NCBI RefSeq assembly: GCF_019134595.1
Contig: NZ_CP077771.1
Location: forward strand, 62,001 to 126,000
Direction of reading: 5' to 3'
DNA from: Pseudoalteromonas shioyasakiensis
GTDB lineage: Bacteria; Pseudomonadota; Gammaproteobacteria; Enterobacterales; Alteromonadaceae
Length of the DNA stretch: 64,000 bases
Shown: piece after piece, positions 38,394-47,393 of the stretch
How positions within the stretch are numbered: position 1 is the first letter of the stretch
Layout: the number at the start of each line of letters is the position of its first letter
Notes under the pieces: model-generated
Told to the model about the DNA's origin: nothing
Seen by the model: only the letters and a program-made list of their open reading frames with translations
Databases searched by the model: none
Made by a program: the position numbers and the translations under genes

Positions 38394-40637
38394 GTGATGA
38401 GATTAACTTGGCTGTTATGTAGCTTTTTCGCATTTAATGCGTTTGCAGAACCCCAGTGTATTAACTGTCATCAAAGCCAAGTTGAAGACTGGCAAACATC
38501 CCATCATTTTCATGCTATGGAAAAAGCCACTCCCGCTTCGGTGCTTGGTAATTTCAACGAACAAACCCTCGACTATCAAGGCCAGCAAGCGCGCTTTTAT
38601 CAACAAGACCAACAACTTTTTATAAGCATGCCAAACCTTGATGGCAAGCTGACTGATTACCCTGTTTTATACACATTTGGCTATGAGCCATTGCAGCAAT
38701 ACATGTTTGATATGGGCAAAGGCCACATTCAGCTGTTTCCATTTGCATGGGACTCACGCAGTAAAGCACAAGGCGGTCAGCGCTGGTTTGTACTGCACCC
38801 GGAGCAGAAAAAACACGACCTATTTCATTGGTCACAGAAAGGCCAAAACTGGAATCACATGTGTGCTGATTGCCACTCAACTGATTTCAAAAAGCAATTT
38901 GACCTTAAAACAAATAGCTTTGATTCAAGTTACTCAAGTATTAACGTGAGCTGTAAAGCATGCCATGGCGAGACACAAGCTCATTTAAAATGGGCTGATG
39001 GCGATAGCAGTATTGCTGATAAGGGCTTTACGCATAATATTAAAAAGCAAACCCCGCTGTTTACCCAACAAGCCGATGGCAGTATGCAAAGCGTGCAGCC
39101 ACTAGTAAAAAGCGAGCAAGTGCAAGTGTGTGCAACGTGCCATGCTCGTCGCTCACAGCTTGATGACCGCAAAGACCCACATAGCTTTTTACAAAACTTT
39201 CAAGGCTCATTACTGACTCCTGAGCTTTATCACGTTGATGGTCAAGTGTGGGATGAAGACTATGTTTGGGGTTCATTTTTACAAAGTAAAATGTTCAATA
39301 CAGGGGTTACCTGTAGTAACTGTCATAACCCTCACTCGGGAAAATTAAAGCTACCGGGTATTCAAACCTGTACGCAATGCCATAGCCAAGAGGTGTTCGA
39401 TACGCCGAAACATCACGGTCATAAAGTGGCAAGTACAGGCAGCCAATGTGTCGATTGTCATATGCCCACCACGACCTATATGCAGGTAGATGCAAGGCGC
39501 GACCACAGCTTTAGGGTACCGCGCCCAGACTTAACATTAAAAACCAATGCCCCAAATGCCTGTAATAGCTGCCATGAAGATAAGACACCGCAATGGGCGG
39601 TCGCCAAAATAAAAGACTGGCATCCAAATTCAAAGCATCTTGGCACTGCTCATTTTTCTGAGGCATTTTATGCCGCTGATAACCGTTTGCCTAATGCATC
39701 AACCATGCTGACCAAAATCGTGCAAGATAAAAGCTTTCCTGACATTATTCGCGCTTCAGCATTAAGCCGTTTAGCCGCAAGCCCAGATAATAATGCTGTC
39801 GTTGCGGTTGCTCGCTCAGTAAAAGACAGCGAACCATTAAAACGCCAAGCAGCCATTGAAGCGGCGATGCCGTTTGACATCAATCAACGCTGGCGCTTAT
39901 TAAATCCTCTTTTAGATGATGAGCATTTACCAATCAGAGCTGAAGCCGCAAGAGCTCTTGCGGGCATGTTAATTCAGCCGTTTCCAGCGGGCCTCAATGA
40001 GCAAGATAGCAAACGCTTAAATTCAGCCCTTGATGAGTACAAAGGCATTCAACAATACCAAGCTGAGCGCGGCTTTTCACACACCAATTTAGGCAATCTG
40101 GCGCTTACATTACAAAGGCCAGAGCAAGCCAAAACACATTACCTACAAGCAATCAGTGTTGAGCCTATTTTTGCTCCTGCTTATGTTAATTTAGCTGATT
40201 TATACCGCAATCAAGGCGATGAAAAAGCAGCACAAGCTATCTTGAAACAAGGCTTAGAGGTTAACGCACAAAGTGGCGATATTCATTATGCTCTGGCAAT
40301 GAGCCTTATTCGCACAAAACAAAAAGACACAGCTCTTACTCACTTACAAAAAGCCGCGCAGTTTGTACAAGAAAATGCAAACTATCAGTTTACCTACGCG
40401 TTACTGTTACAAGATTTAGGCAATATGCCAGCGGCAATATCTGCCCTTGAGCGCGCTTTTAATCTAACACCGAATAACCCAGATATCAGCTACAGTTTGG
40501 CGCAGTGGTATGTGGCAGAAGAAAACTACAGCCAAGCACTGTTTTATGCCAGAAACCTAACCCGCCTAGTACCTGGTAACCAGCAAATTGAGCAGTTTGT
40601 GAAACAGCTAGAAATGATGAATAGCATTAATCAATAA
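38394..40637 (+). CDS. Octaheme c-type cytochrome with C-terminal TPRs
   Basis: 747 residues; GTG 38394 (8 nt after AAGGA) or ATG 38397. Signal peptide about 1-18. Eight C-x-x-C-H haem sites are visible: CINCH, CADCH, CKACH, CATCH, CSNCH, CTQCH, CVDCH and CNSCH, all before about residue 400. Next comes a helical region with HEAT-like repeats (DIIRASALSRLA, LKRQAAIEAAM, PIRAEAARALAG), then about four TPRs (about 560-745). It would be an exported electron-transfer protein or multihaem oxidoreductase with a protein-interaction tail. It does not match a named respiratory cytochrome I know. The adjacent sulfatase is convergent, with no clear functional tie. Confidence 0.85.
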   Translation: MMRLTWLLCSFFAFNAFAEPQCINCHQSQVEDWQTSHHFHAMEKATPASVLGNFNEQTLDYQGQQARFYQQDQQLFISMPNLDGKLTDYPVLYTFGYEPLQQYMFDMGKGHIQLFPFAWDSRSKAQGGQRWFVLHPEQKKHDLFHWSQKGQNWNHMCADCHSTDFKKQFDLKTNSFDSSYSSINVSCKACHGETQAHLKWADGDSSIADKGFTHNIKKQTPLFTQQADGSMQSVQPLVKSEQVQVCATCHARRSQLDDRKDPHSFLQNFQGSLLTPELYHVDGQVWDEDYVWGSFLQSKMFNTGVTCSNCHNPHSGKLKLPGIQTCTQCHSQEVFDTPKHHGHKVASTGSQCVDCHMPTTTYMQVDARRDHSFRVPRPDLTLKTNAPNACNSCHEDKTPQWAVAKIKDWHPNSKHLGTAHFSEAFYAADNRLPNASTMLTKIVQDKSFPDIIRASALSRLAASPDNNAVVAVARSVKDSEPLKRQAAIEAAMPFDINQRWRLLNPLLDDEHLPIRAEAARALAGMLIQPFPAGLNEQDSKRLNSALDEYKGIQQYQAERGFSHTNLGNLALTLQRPEQAKTHYLQAISVEPIFAPAYVNLADLYRNQGDEKAAQAILKQGLEVNAQSGDIHYALAMSLIRTKQKDTALTHLQKAAQFVQENANYQFTYALLLQDLGNMPAAISALERAFNLTPNNPDISYSLAQWYVAEENYSQALFYARNLTRLVPGNQQIEQFVKQLEMMNSINQ

Positions 40638-40640
40638 GCA

Positions 40641-40670
40641 TTAAAAAAGGGCCTAAAGGCCCTTAGAGTA
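40641..40670 (-). terminator. Terminator between cytochrome and sulfatase genes
   Basis: Perfect 7-bp GC-rich stem (40647-40653 with 40658-40664), loop taaa; on the minus strand followed by six T, so it mainly ends the sulfatase transcript. Confidence 0.75.
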
Positions 40671-40689
40671 TTTAATAATGGTCAACTAT

Positions 40690-42186
40690 CTAATGCCCAT
40701 GGTTTAATGTTTTTGCTTTTTCAATTGTTTCATTAATATTTAATGAAGCAGACTCCTGACGAGGCGGGAACTCTACAAAGGTTTGAACGTGCTCTGTTAA
40801 CTTAGCAATAATAGGCTGCATCAACCAACTCTTACGCATGATTTGGTGAAAGCCGGTTACGCCGTCATAATGCTCTAATGGATCTTTACGTAAGTTAAAT
40901 AGTTTAGGCATACTGTGAGTTACCATGTCTTCGTAATATAAGCCATTTGGTTTAGTCGCAAAGTGCATTTTCCATGGACCAAAACGAACTGCCGTAAGCT
41001 GTGACTCATAGTAATAGAAGAAATAGTTACGTGCAGACTTATCCGCCTTTCCTGTCCAATAATCTAGGTTATTTTCACCATCGATATAGACTTTGTCTGA
41101 TTTTTTAAGCTTTTCACGTAGGTTCTTTTCACCCAGGGCAGCAGCAATTGTTGGAAAAACATCTTCATGTGAAGAGATACCATTTAGCTTTAAGCCTTTA
41201 GGTATTTTGTTTGGCCAACGAACTAAGAAAGGTACACGCAATCCCCCTTCCCATGTTGTCATTTTTTCACCGCGGAACTCAGTTGTACCCGCATCAGGCC
41301 AACTTGATTGCTCAGGGCCATTATCACTGGTGTAAATAACAATGGTGTTATCGGCAATTTTTAACTCATCAAGTTTATCAAGCAATTGACCAACATGACC
41401 ATCATGTTCCATCAAACCACTACCAAATACGTCTTCTTCAGAGCTAATGCCCGTCGCTAAGTTTCGGCTTTCTGGTTTTAAGTGAGTGTATACGTGCATA
41501 CGGCTTGTGGCATGCCAAATAAAGAACGGTTTTTTCGCTTTAACAGCGCGTTCCATGAAGTTAACCGAGCGCTCTAACACTTCTTCGTCAAAGGTTTCCA
41601 TACGTTTGCGAGTAAGCGGGCCCGTATCGATGATTTTGCCATTGGCGTAAGATTCGATTACACCACGTGGGCCAAATTTTTTCACAAACTTAGGATCTTT
41701 TGGGTAATCAGCTTGTTCAGGCTCTTCTGATACATTTAAATGATACAAGTTACCGTAAAATTCATCAAAGCCGTGCTTTGTTGGTAAGTGCTCATCTAAA
41801 TCACCTAAGTGGTTTTTACCAAATTGCGCAGTCATATAACCGCGATCTTTTAAAAATTCAGCTATGGTCGGATCGGCTTCTTTAATGCCAAGTGGGTTAC
41901 CTGGTTGGCCCACTGTTGTTAAACCTGTTCGAATTGGTAATTGCCCCATTAAAAACGCAGCTCGGCCCGCAGTACAACTAGGTTGTGCATAGTGATCTGT
42001 AAACAGTGCACCTTCGTTAGCAATGCGATCAATATTGGGAGTTGGGTAGGTCATACCGTGTGAGTAGGCACTCAGTGAGATTGGCGCAACGTCATCAACC
42101 ATAATGGCCAATACGTTTGGTTTATCTGCTGCAAGGCTTACCGTTGAAACCAAGCCACAAATAGCCGCCGCTATTAGTTTTTTCAT
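40690..42186 (-). CDS. Secreted type I sulfatase
   Basis: 498 residues, signal peptide about 1-20. Formylglycine motif C-T-A-G-R with Cys71 in a C-x-A-x-R context, so it is of the Cys type and needs a maturase encoded elsewhere. Metal and substrate residues are visible in VDDVAPISL, FGKNHLG, SDNGPE and the WEGGLRVP block. Arylsulfatases of this class remove sulfate esters from algal polysaccharides or small aryl sulfates. The C-terminal region (KMHFATKPNG, PKLFNLRKDPLE) is typical of the arylsulfatase A-like subgroup. There is no polysaccharide locus right beside it, so substrate is open. Confidence 0.9.
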   Translation of the reverse strand: MKKLIAAAICGLVSTVSLAADKPNVLAIMVDDVAPISLSAYSHGMTYPTPNIDRIANEGALFTDHYAQPSCTAGRAAFLMGQLPIRTGLTTVGQPGNPLGIKEADPTIAEFLKDRGYMTAQFGKNHLGDLDEHLPTKHGFDEFYGNLYHLNVSEEPEQADYPKDPKFVKKFGPRGVIESYANGKIIDTGPLTRKRMETFDEEVLERSVNFMERAVKAKKPFFIWHATSRMHVYTHLKPESRNLATGISSEEDVFGSGLMEHDGHVGQLLDKLDELKIADNTIVIYTSDNGPEQSSWPDAGTTEFRGEKMTTWEGGLRVPFLVRWPNKIPKGLKLNGISSHEDVFPTIAAALGEKNLREKLKKSDKVYIDGENNLDYWTGKADKSARNYFFYYYESQLTAVRFGPWKMHFATKPNGLYYEDMVTHSMPKLFNLRKDPLEHYDGVTGFHQIMRKSWLMQPIIAKLTEHVQTFVEFPPRQESASLNINETIEKAKTLNHGH

Positions 42187-42564
42187 AAATCATCCCTTTT
42201 CATTAATAGTACTTTTTACTCTAGATGAGTATGTTCTAGTATAGATTAAAAAACAATCCAGTCCAGTATCTAAAAAGGGCAAAAACGATTTAAATCAAAT
42301 TTCCACAAAAACCACACATTGTTATTAAACTACTGATAAAAATATACAAAATAATACTTAAATACATTTTAAAACCTTTTCTGTACAGGAAGCTTTGTTC
42401 ACTTTTCATTCTCGCCTTTATCAGTACTTTTATGGTATTTTGGCTTTAATAAGGAGTAATTTAATGTCTCAATAAAGATTGTAGGGATTGAATTCTATTA
42501 TTAAATGGGCTTAAAGTATCTTAAGGGACTATTTATCACTCAACCTTTAGTGTAAGGAAAACAA
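42187..42564. other. 378-bp AT-rich divergent intergenic region
   Basis: Between the sulfatase start and an outer-membrane protein start. No clear operator palindrome was found. It contains one strong Shine-Dalgarno followed by a three-codon reading frame (42451-42475), described separately. Confidence 0.6.
42451..42475 (+). other. Shine-Dalgarno plus Met-Ser-Gln-stop minigene
   Basis: AAGGAG at 42451-42456, 7 nt spacer, then ATG TCT CAA TAA (42464-42475). The ribosome site is better than most in the window but the frame has three codons. It could be the scar of a deleted gene, a leader minigene for the outer-membrane gene 90 nt downstream, or chance. Confidence 0.35.
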
Positions 42565-43356
42565 ATGACTTTGCTTCGATTGCCCTCTTTACTAGCGCTT
42601 ATGATTACAGCTTCAAGCCATGCGGCTGAGCAAAAAGAAGTACAAGACATGTCAGACCCACTGGCTGTTTATACACAAGCCGGAGTAGGTGTAACAAACA
42701 AAGGGCTCAACTTAAAAGTTGGCCAAGCATACGACACAGGTATAGCAACAACTGCTGGCATGAATGTTTTTGAAGTAAAGGGCATATATGGCGATGCGCT
42801 AGGCTGGGAAAGCGACAACAAAACGACAGATTCAATTGACTCATTTCGTTTTCGTAATTTCTCAGTTGACCTAACTACTATGAGCGCAACGCAGATTGAT
42901 GCTAACTATAACCTCAATGCCAACCTTGTCGCTGACGAAAGTATGGATGTTTCGTATAGCTACATTAAAGCTCTAAAACCTATGGGGCGTTTTACGTTTT
43001 ACCCGTTAGCTGGGGTGGGTGCATCGCTCGGTGAAAATACCCTAGAAGATGACGGCAGTCGTGACAGTGGTTACTCCATTATGGGGGCCTATGGCTTAGT
43101 GGGTATGTACGCAAAGATCACTATTAACGATAAAATTTGGCTTAACTACAATCCATTTTGGCTAACAACTATCGGCGGTAGCGATAACTATAAAGACCAC
43201 TATTATGGTCTAAACCAAAGCCATATTTTGACTCATGAATTTGCAGCAAGTTACCAAATTAACCCGCGTATGAATCTACGTTATTTCGCAAACTGGAATG
43301 AAAATGTTGACTTTATGGATGGCGATCATCGTCTAGAGTTTAATTATCAGCTATAA
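42565..43356 (+). CDS. Outer-membrane beta-barrel protein (unknown family)
   Basis: 263 residues from ATG with AAGGAAA upstream. Signal peptide about 1-20. The rest is made of alternating amphipathic strands and ends in a strand with a C-terminal hydrophobic residue (HRLEFNYQL). Features such as YPLAGVGASLGE, YGLVGMYAKITIND and LNYNPFWLTTIGG are typical of a small 10-12-stranded barrel. I do not recognise the family. A 43-nt gap leads to another barrel protein, so they may be co-transcribed. Confidence 0.7.
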   Translation: MTLLRLPSLLALMITASSHAAEQKEVQDMSDPLAVYTQAGVGVTNKGLNLKVGQAYDTGIATTAGMNVFEVKGIYGDALGWESDNKTTDSIDSFRFRNFSVDLTTMSATQIDANYNLNANLVADESMDVSYSYIKALKPMGRFTFYPLAGVGASLGENTLEDDGSRDSGYSIMGAYGLVGMYAKITINDKIWLNYNPFWLTTIGGSDNYKDHYYGLNQSHILTHEFAASYQINPRMNLRYFANWNENVDFMDGDHRLEFNYQL

Positions 43357-43399
43357 ATTAAAATTTGAAATATCAAGAAACAACAAGGTAAGGGATTAA

Positions 43400-44569
43400 G
43401 TGAAAAAAGTTGTACTAATAAATATGCTTACAGCAAGTTTGCTAAGCACAAAAAGCTATGCATCAAGTTATGATGAATATGCAATAAAACCTGCAGAGCA
43501 GCAATTAAGTAATCAACAGCAAAAAGTTGATGAACCTATTTCATTTTTACCCATACCGACTTTTATTACAGAGCCAGCTGTAGGGCCTGGGCTTGGTGTT
43601 GTTGGCCTTTTTTTTCATGACAACGAAAAGAAAGCCAAAAAGAAGAAAAAAGAAGGCTCTACCCTACCACAAAGCATTAGTTTAGTGGGCCTAATGGGCA
43701 CTAAAAATGGCACCAAAGGCGGCGCTGTTGGCCATATTACGTTTTGGGATGAAGACCGTATTCGCTATCAAGGGATTGTTGGCTGGGCGAGTATAAACCT
43801 TGATTTCTATACCTTCGACGAGATCAAGCTACTCACACCATTATCGCTTAATATCGAAGGCCCTGCGGTACTTCAAAACCTTAAGTTGCGCTATGACGAC
43901 AGTAACTTTTTTTACGGCTTTAAACAGATTTATCGAAAAGTAGAAATAAGCTTAGCCGAGAACCCTATTGAAGATTTTCTGCTCGAAAACGACATTATCA
44001 AGGACCACCTTTCACTTGATGTAAATACATCAGGTATTGGCCCATTAGTAGAATACGATAGCCGAGATAATCCCCTCAACCCTGAGCGAGGCTTTAACTA
44101 CAAGGCCGAATATTTATATTATGATGAGGCTATTGGCAGTAAAGTGGATTACACGAGCTTAAAGCTTACCGCCTTAAATTACTGGCGTTACACCGATAAA
44201 TTCAACTTTGCCCTGCGCATGCAGTATGACTCAGTTAATAACCGCGGTGAAAAACGCTTACCGGTTTATATTCCGCCAAGTATTAGCCTGCGCGGTGTGT
44301 CTGCAACTCGCTATCAAGGTCTCGATGTATTTGTTACCGAAGCAGAAGCGAGCTATAAAATCACTCACAAAATAAAGCTCAATGTGTTTACTGGCATGGG
44401 CTGGGCGGCCGATAACTTTTCTGACTTATCGAAGGCTGAAACCATTGATACTGTGGGTGCAGGCTTTCGCTATTTAATTGATGAGCATTACGGTATTAGT
44501 ATTGGCTTAGATGTAGCCCATGGCCCTGAGCAAAACGCAATTTATATTCAGGCGGGTTCTACTTGGTAA
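43400..44569 (+). CDS. BamA/TamA-type surface antigen barrel protein
   Basis: 389 residues; GTG start at 43400 with AAGGTAAGGGA just upstream. Signal peptide about 1-21. The C-terminal two-thirds match the Omp85 surface-antigen barrel: GPLVEYDSRDNPLNPERGFNYKAEYLYYD, PVYIPPSISLRGVSATRYQG (position of the conserved RG of the L6-like motif), and a final strand ending in W. No POTRA domains are present, unlike BamA. A Lys-rich stretch near residue 77-83 (KKAKKKKKEG) is unusual. Such short Omp85 members are of unknown role, possibly lipid or protein export. Paired with the preceding barrel gene. Confidence 0.75.
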   Translation: MKKVVLINMLTASLLSTKSYASSYDEYAIKPAEQQLSNQQQKVDEPISFLPIPTFITEPAVGPGLGVVGLFFHDNEKKAKKKKKEGSTLPQSISLVGLMGTKNGTKGGAVGHITFWDEDRIRYQGIVGWASINLDFYTFDEIKLLTPLSLNIEGPAVLQNLKLRYDDSNFFYGFKQIYRKVEISLAENPIEDFLLENDIIKDHLSLDVNTSGIGPLVEYDSRDNPLNPERGFNYKAEYLYYDEAIGSKVDYTSLKLTALNYWRYTDKFNFALRMQYDSVNNRGEKRLPVYIPPSISLRGVSATRYQGLDVFVTEAEASYKITHKIKLNVFTGMGWAADNFSDLSKAETIDTVGAGFRYLIDEHYGISIGLDVAHGPEQNAIYIQAGSTW

Positions 44570-44680
44570 CCAAAACTAATACTTTCGTTATTATTTCAAT
44601 AATCAGTTAAACCTAAAGATTGAATTAATTTATTTCACTGCTATTATCAATAGCTCAATAAATATTCAGGGATTGAACGG

Positions 44681-45142
44681 ATGCATAAAAAAGTATCAAC
44701 CAACCATTATCCATTCAAAGATTTTAAACCCCATGGTCTCGTAGAGTTTTATCAACGTGAGCATGTGCTTTTAACTACTGCCACAGGGCCTTTCAACGAA
44801 GAGATTATTGACGCGCATTCTTTTATGCAAAAAGATTACATCAACAAACTCAGCGCTGATTATGGTCAATGGTTTGAATTGGTTGAATTTGAAAACTCAT
44901 GCATGGCAACCCCCGGGGCACTTGAAAAACTAATGGTGTATTTTGTTGAGCTTCGACGAAAAGGCATCGCACCGGCTAAAACAGCCTTAGTCATAAAAGA
45001 AGGGCTTGAAGGCGGCAGTTTGCTTAGCGATACCTACTGCAATTTGTATAAACGAGCTGGTATGGTAATGAGTGTATTTAGGTCAAAAACAGCGGCTCTA
45101 AACTGGTTAGCAGAAGAGCCTGCTACAGAATTAGCTTGTTAA
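44681..45142 (+). CDS. Hypothetical soluble protein
   Basis: 153 residues, ATG with GGGA upstream. No signal peptide. The pattern LVEFYQREHVLLTTATGPFNEEIIDAHSFM followed by WFELVEFENSCMATPGALEKLMVYFVELRRKG and TALVIKEGLEGG has an alternating strand-helix order that could be an STAS/SpoIIAA-like fold; this is only a shape argument. No relative recognised. It precedes the S41 peptidase convergently; a weak 8-bp hairpin (45161-45194) lies after the stop. Confidence 0.6.
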   Translation: MHKKVSTNHYPFKDFKPHGLVEFYQREHVLLTTATGPFNEEIIDAHSFMQKDYINKLSADYGQWFELVEFENSCMATPGALEKLMVYFVELRRKGIAPAKTALVIKEGLEGGSLLSDTYCNLYKRAGMVMSVFRSKTAALNWLAEEPATELAC

Positions 45143-45246
45143 TATACAATTTAATTTAAAAAGTGTTGTTCTTCTTCACGCAAGGTCAACACTTCAACTC
45201 CTTCCCTCAGGGGTCTACCAAACGCTTTACTAAAGATAATGTTTAA

Positions 45247-46731
45247 TTACAACTCGGCTATCATTTTAACAAGCGCTTGTGTGGTCCATTCAAGTTCATT
45301 GAATTTAATATCAGGTTGATAATAAAAGCCTTTTTCACGTGGTCTATTTACATAAACCTTTATCGGCAGAATGACTTTAGCAAAACCTGAAGGAAGGGTT
45401 TCGAGCCTCACTTCCATGTAGGTAGAGTCTGTACTACTTGGTGCGCCAACTAATTGTGTGTTTGCAAACAGCTTAAAACTATCCAGTGCATCTAAACAAG
45501 CGCTGGCACATTGCCCTGGCACAATCACATAAACTGGTGTAGTAAACTGACTGGCGTTTTTTGGCATTGCTTGTTGCTCTGCTGCAGGTATCTCGACGTA
45601 AAATTGCTCACCTTTTTGATAAGCCGCCTGCATACTTTCGTGGGTTGTCTTTAACCATTGATACCAAGGGCTAGCTTTATCATAGCTTGCGACTACATCG
45701 CCAAAATAGTCAGTATTCCCTTTAGAAGTTCGCCACCACACTTGGGTATTTTTGTGTAACTCATAGCGACCATATTTAAACTGTTCACTACCCCAAAGTG
45801 CTGAGGCTATTTGCTCGCTCCACATCGATGAGCCACCTTGATTATGACGAAGATCAAGCACCACAGCTTTAGCTTGTATTAACTTATCATGTTGCTGTTC
45901 AATGGCGCTCAGCATTGTTTGATAATCTGCTTGCTGCTGCTCATTGGGTGCAAAAGTTGGCATGCTGATCCAAGCAATATCCTCTAATGGCCAGTTGAGC
46001 TCAATTGGTAACTTATCACCGTTGTAAGCGTTTTTAAGCTTTTCACTGACACTATTAGGCCTAATACGCCAGTTTAACTTTAAGCTGTAAGAAGAGCCGT
46101 CGGCTTTTTCAAACGTGCAGCTTTCAAGTGGCGACAAAAACGGGTTTCCATCATCAACCGTTAGTCGCCAGCCATGGTTCCACCAACTACCGGGTTGTTC
46201 TACTTCGCCGTAATAACGAAAAACACGCTCAACTAGCAAAGTATTAATTGCTGCATTATCACAGCTTACGAGCTGATCGCCTTTGGCAACCGTATCTAAT
46301 TCACTGTAATAGACTTTCAACGCATCACCGCGCCAAACTGTTGAAAAGCCCGGCCAACTTCTTTGTGGCTTTAGTTCTCTTGGTAGGGTATCAACCGCTC
46401 CTGCATGACCATCTTGTAGAACAGTTCTAAAGCGTGCAATAGCCGCAGCAAAACCTTGTGAACTATGCGCTTTTACAGCCAGTTTTAAGCCTTCTTGCTT
46501 TGCTTTTTCGAGCTGTTTAGCAAAACCTGGGTTACGTACATCATGCATCCCTGGGTGATTGATAACCGACAACTGATAAGCCGCTTCAACATCATTTATA
46601 GCAAGTTCAGACCAATTAATTTCAGAGTGTGTGACTGTACCGCCCTCATCGGCGTGAGATAAGTTAATACTAAAAGGGCTAAAGTTCAGAGCTGTAAAGA
46701 TGAGTGATGAGTAAAGCGTCAAGCGTTTCAT
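45247..46731 (-). CDS. S41-family peptidase
   Basis: 494 residues from the ATG at 46731, which begins a signal peptide (MKRLTLYSSLIFTALNFSPFS); the 13 residues upstream in the longer frame have no ribosome site. S41 tail-specific protease fold: AWISMPTF, AVVLDLRHNQGGSS and a nucleophile Ser in CASACLDAL. The Lys base of C-terminal processing proteases is not clearly in the usual position, and no PDZ domain is seen, placing it with the tricorn/nisin-degrading side group. Exported. Substrate unknown. The tandem hairpin array lies 225 nt upstream of its start. Confidence 0.8.
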   Translation of the reverse strand: MKRLTLYSSLIFTALNFSPFSINLSHADEGGTVTHSEINWSELAINDVEAAYQLSVINHPGMHDVRNPGFAKQLEKAKQEGLKLAVKAHSSQGFAAAIARFRTVLQDGHAGAVDTLPRELKPQRSWPGFSTVWRGDALKVYYSELDTVAKGDQLVSCDNAAINTLLVERVFRYYGEVEQPGSWWNHGWRLTVDDGNPFLSPLESCTFEKADGSSYSLKLNWRIRPNSVSEKLKNAYNGDKLPIELNWPLEDIAWISMPTFAPNEQQQADYQTMLSAIEQQHDKLIQAKAVVLDLRHNQGGSSMWSEQIASALWGSEQFKYGRYELHKNTQVWWRTSKGNTDYFGDVVASYDKASPWYQWLKTTHESMQAAYQKGEQFYVEIPAAEQQAMPKNASQFTTPVYVIVPGQCASACLDALDSFKLFANTQLVGAPSSTDSTYMEVRLETLPSGFAKVILPIKVYVNRPREKGFYYQPDIKFNELEWTTQALVKMIAEL

Positions 46732-46955
46732 AAAAATCCATTTTAAATAGTTATTATGTTTAAAAAACACCCTATTTAATCACTAAGGCATTGTTGTGGC
46801 AATAAAAATCACTTCACATGCTAATAGATTAAAAAAATTCATCTATCAGGTTTATTTTAATCGTTTGTCGATTTAGAAGGATTACTCTAAAGTTAACCCA
46901 TCAGCGCTTTTAAGCTAAACAGCTTCACACCATTGAGAGTGTTTGCGCTAACCGA
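46732..46955. other. Promoter-side region of the S41 gene
   Basis: About 220 bp of AT-rich sequence without an ORF, leading to the tandem array. No specific operator is visible. Confidence 0.5.
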
Positions 46956-47393
46956 ATTGTTGTCACAAAAAGTCTAGCTTGTGTGTTCTCTGGGCTTTTT
47001 ATATACCGAGTTACTGCACACGCGGTAACTCAACCAAATTGTTGTCAAAAGCTTAGTTTGTGTGTTCTTTAAGCTTTTTTATTCCGAGTTACTGCACACG
47101 CGGTAACTCAACCAAATTGTTGTCAAAAGCTTAGTTTGTGTGTTCTCTAAGCTTTTTTATTCCGAGTTACTGCACACGCGGTGACTCAACCAAATTGTTG
47201 TCAAAAGCTTAGTTTGTGTGTTCTCTAAGCTTTTTTATTCCGAGTCATTGCACTTGCGGTGACTCAACCAAATTGTTGTCAAAAGCTTAGTTTGTGTGTT
47301 CTCTAAGCTTTTTTATTCCGAGTCATTGCACTTGCGGTGACTCAACCAAATTGTTGTCGAAAAGCCTGGCTTGTGTGTTCGCCGGGCTTTTTT
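46956..47393 (+). repeat. Tandem array of 78-bp units with two alternating hairpins
   Basis: Six copies of hairpin H1, starting with attgttgtc at 46956, 47038, 47116, 47194, 47272 and 47350 (spacing 82, then 78 four times), with five copies of hairpin H2 between them. H1 is a terminator-like stem around a near-constant loop TTGTGTGTTC, then up to six T on the plus strand. Its stem differs between copies by paired or wobble changes (aaaagtctag/ctgggctttt, aaaagctta/taagctttt, aaaagcctggc/gccgggctttt). H2 is gagttac/gtaactc around a 10-nt loop, changing to gagttac/gtgactc and gagtcat/gtgactc while keeping pairing. No ORF spans it. It lies between two minus-strand genes, so it does not terminate any plus-strand gene. 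Confidence 0.9.

Noticed and set aside
46956..47393. CRISPR array
   Set aside because: The units are contiguous 78-bp repeats without unique spacers, and there are no cas genes.
46956..47393. Integron attC sites
   Set aside because: The units lack the paired core sites and no cassette ORFs lie between them; no integrase is present.
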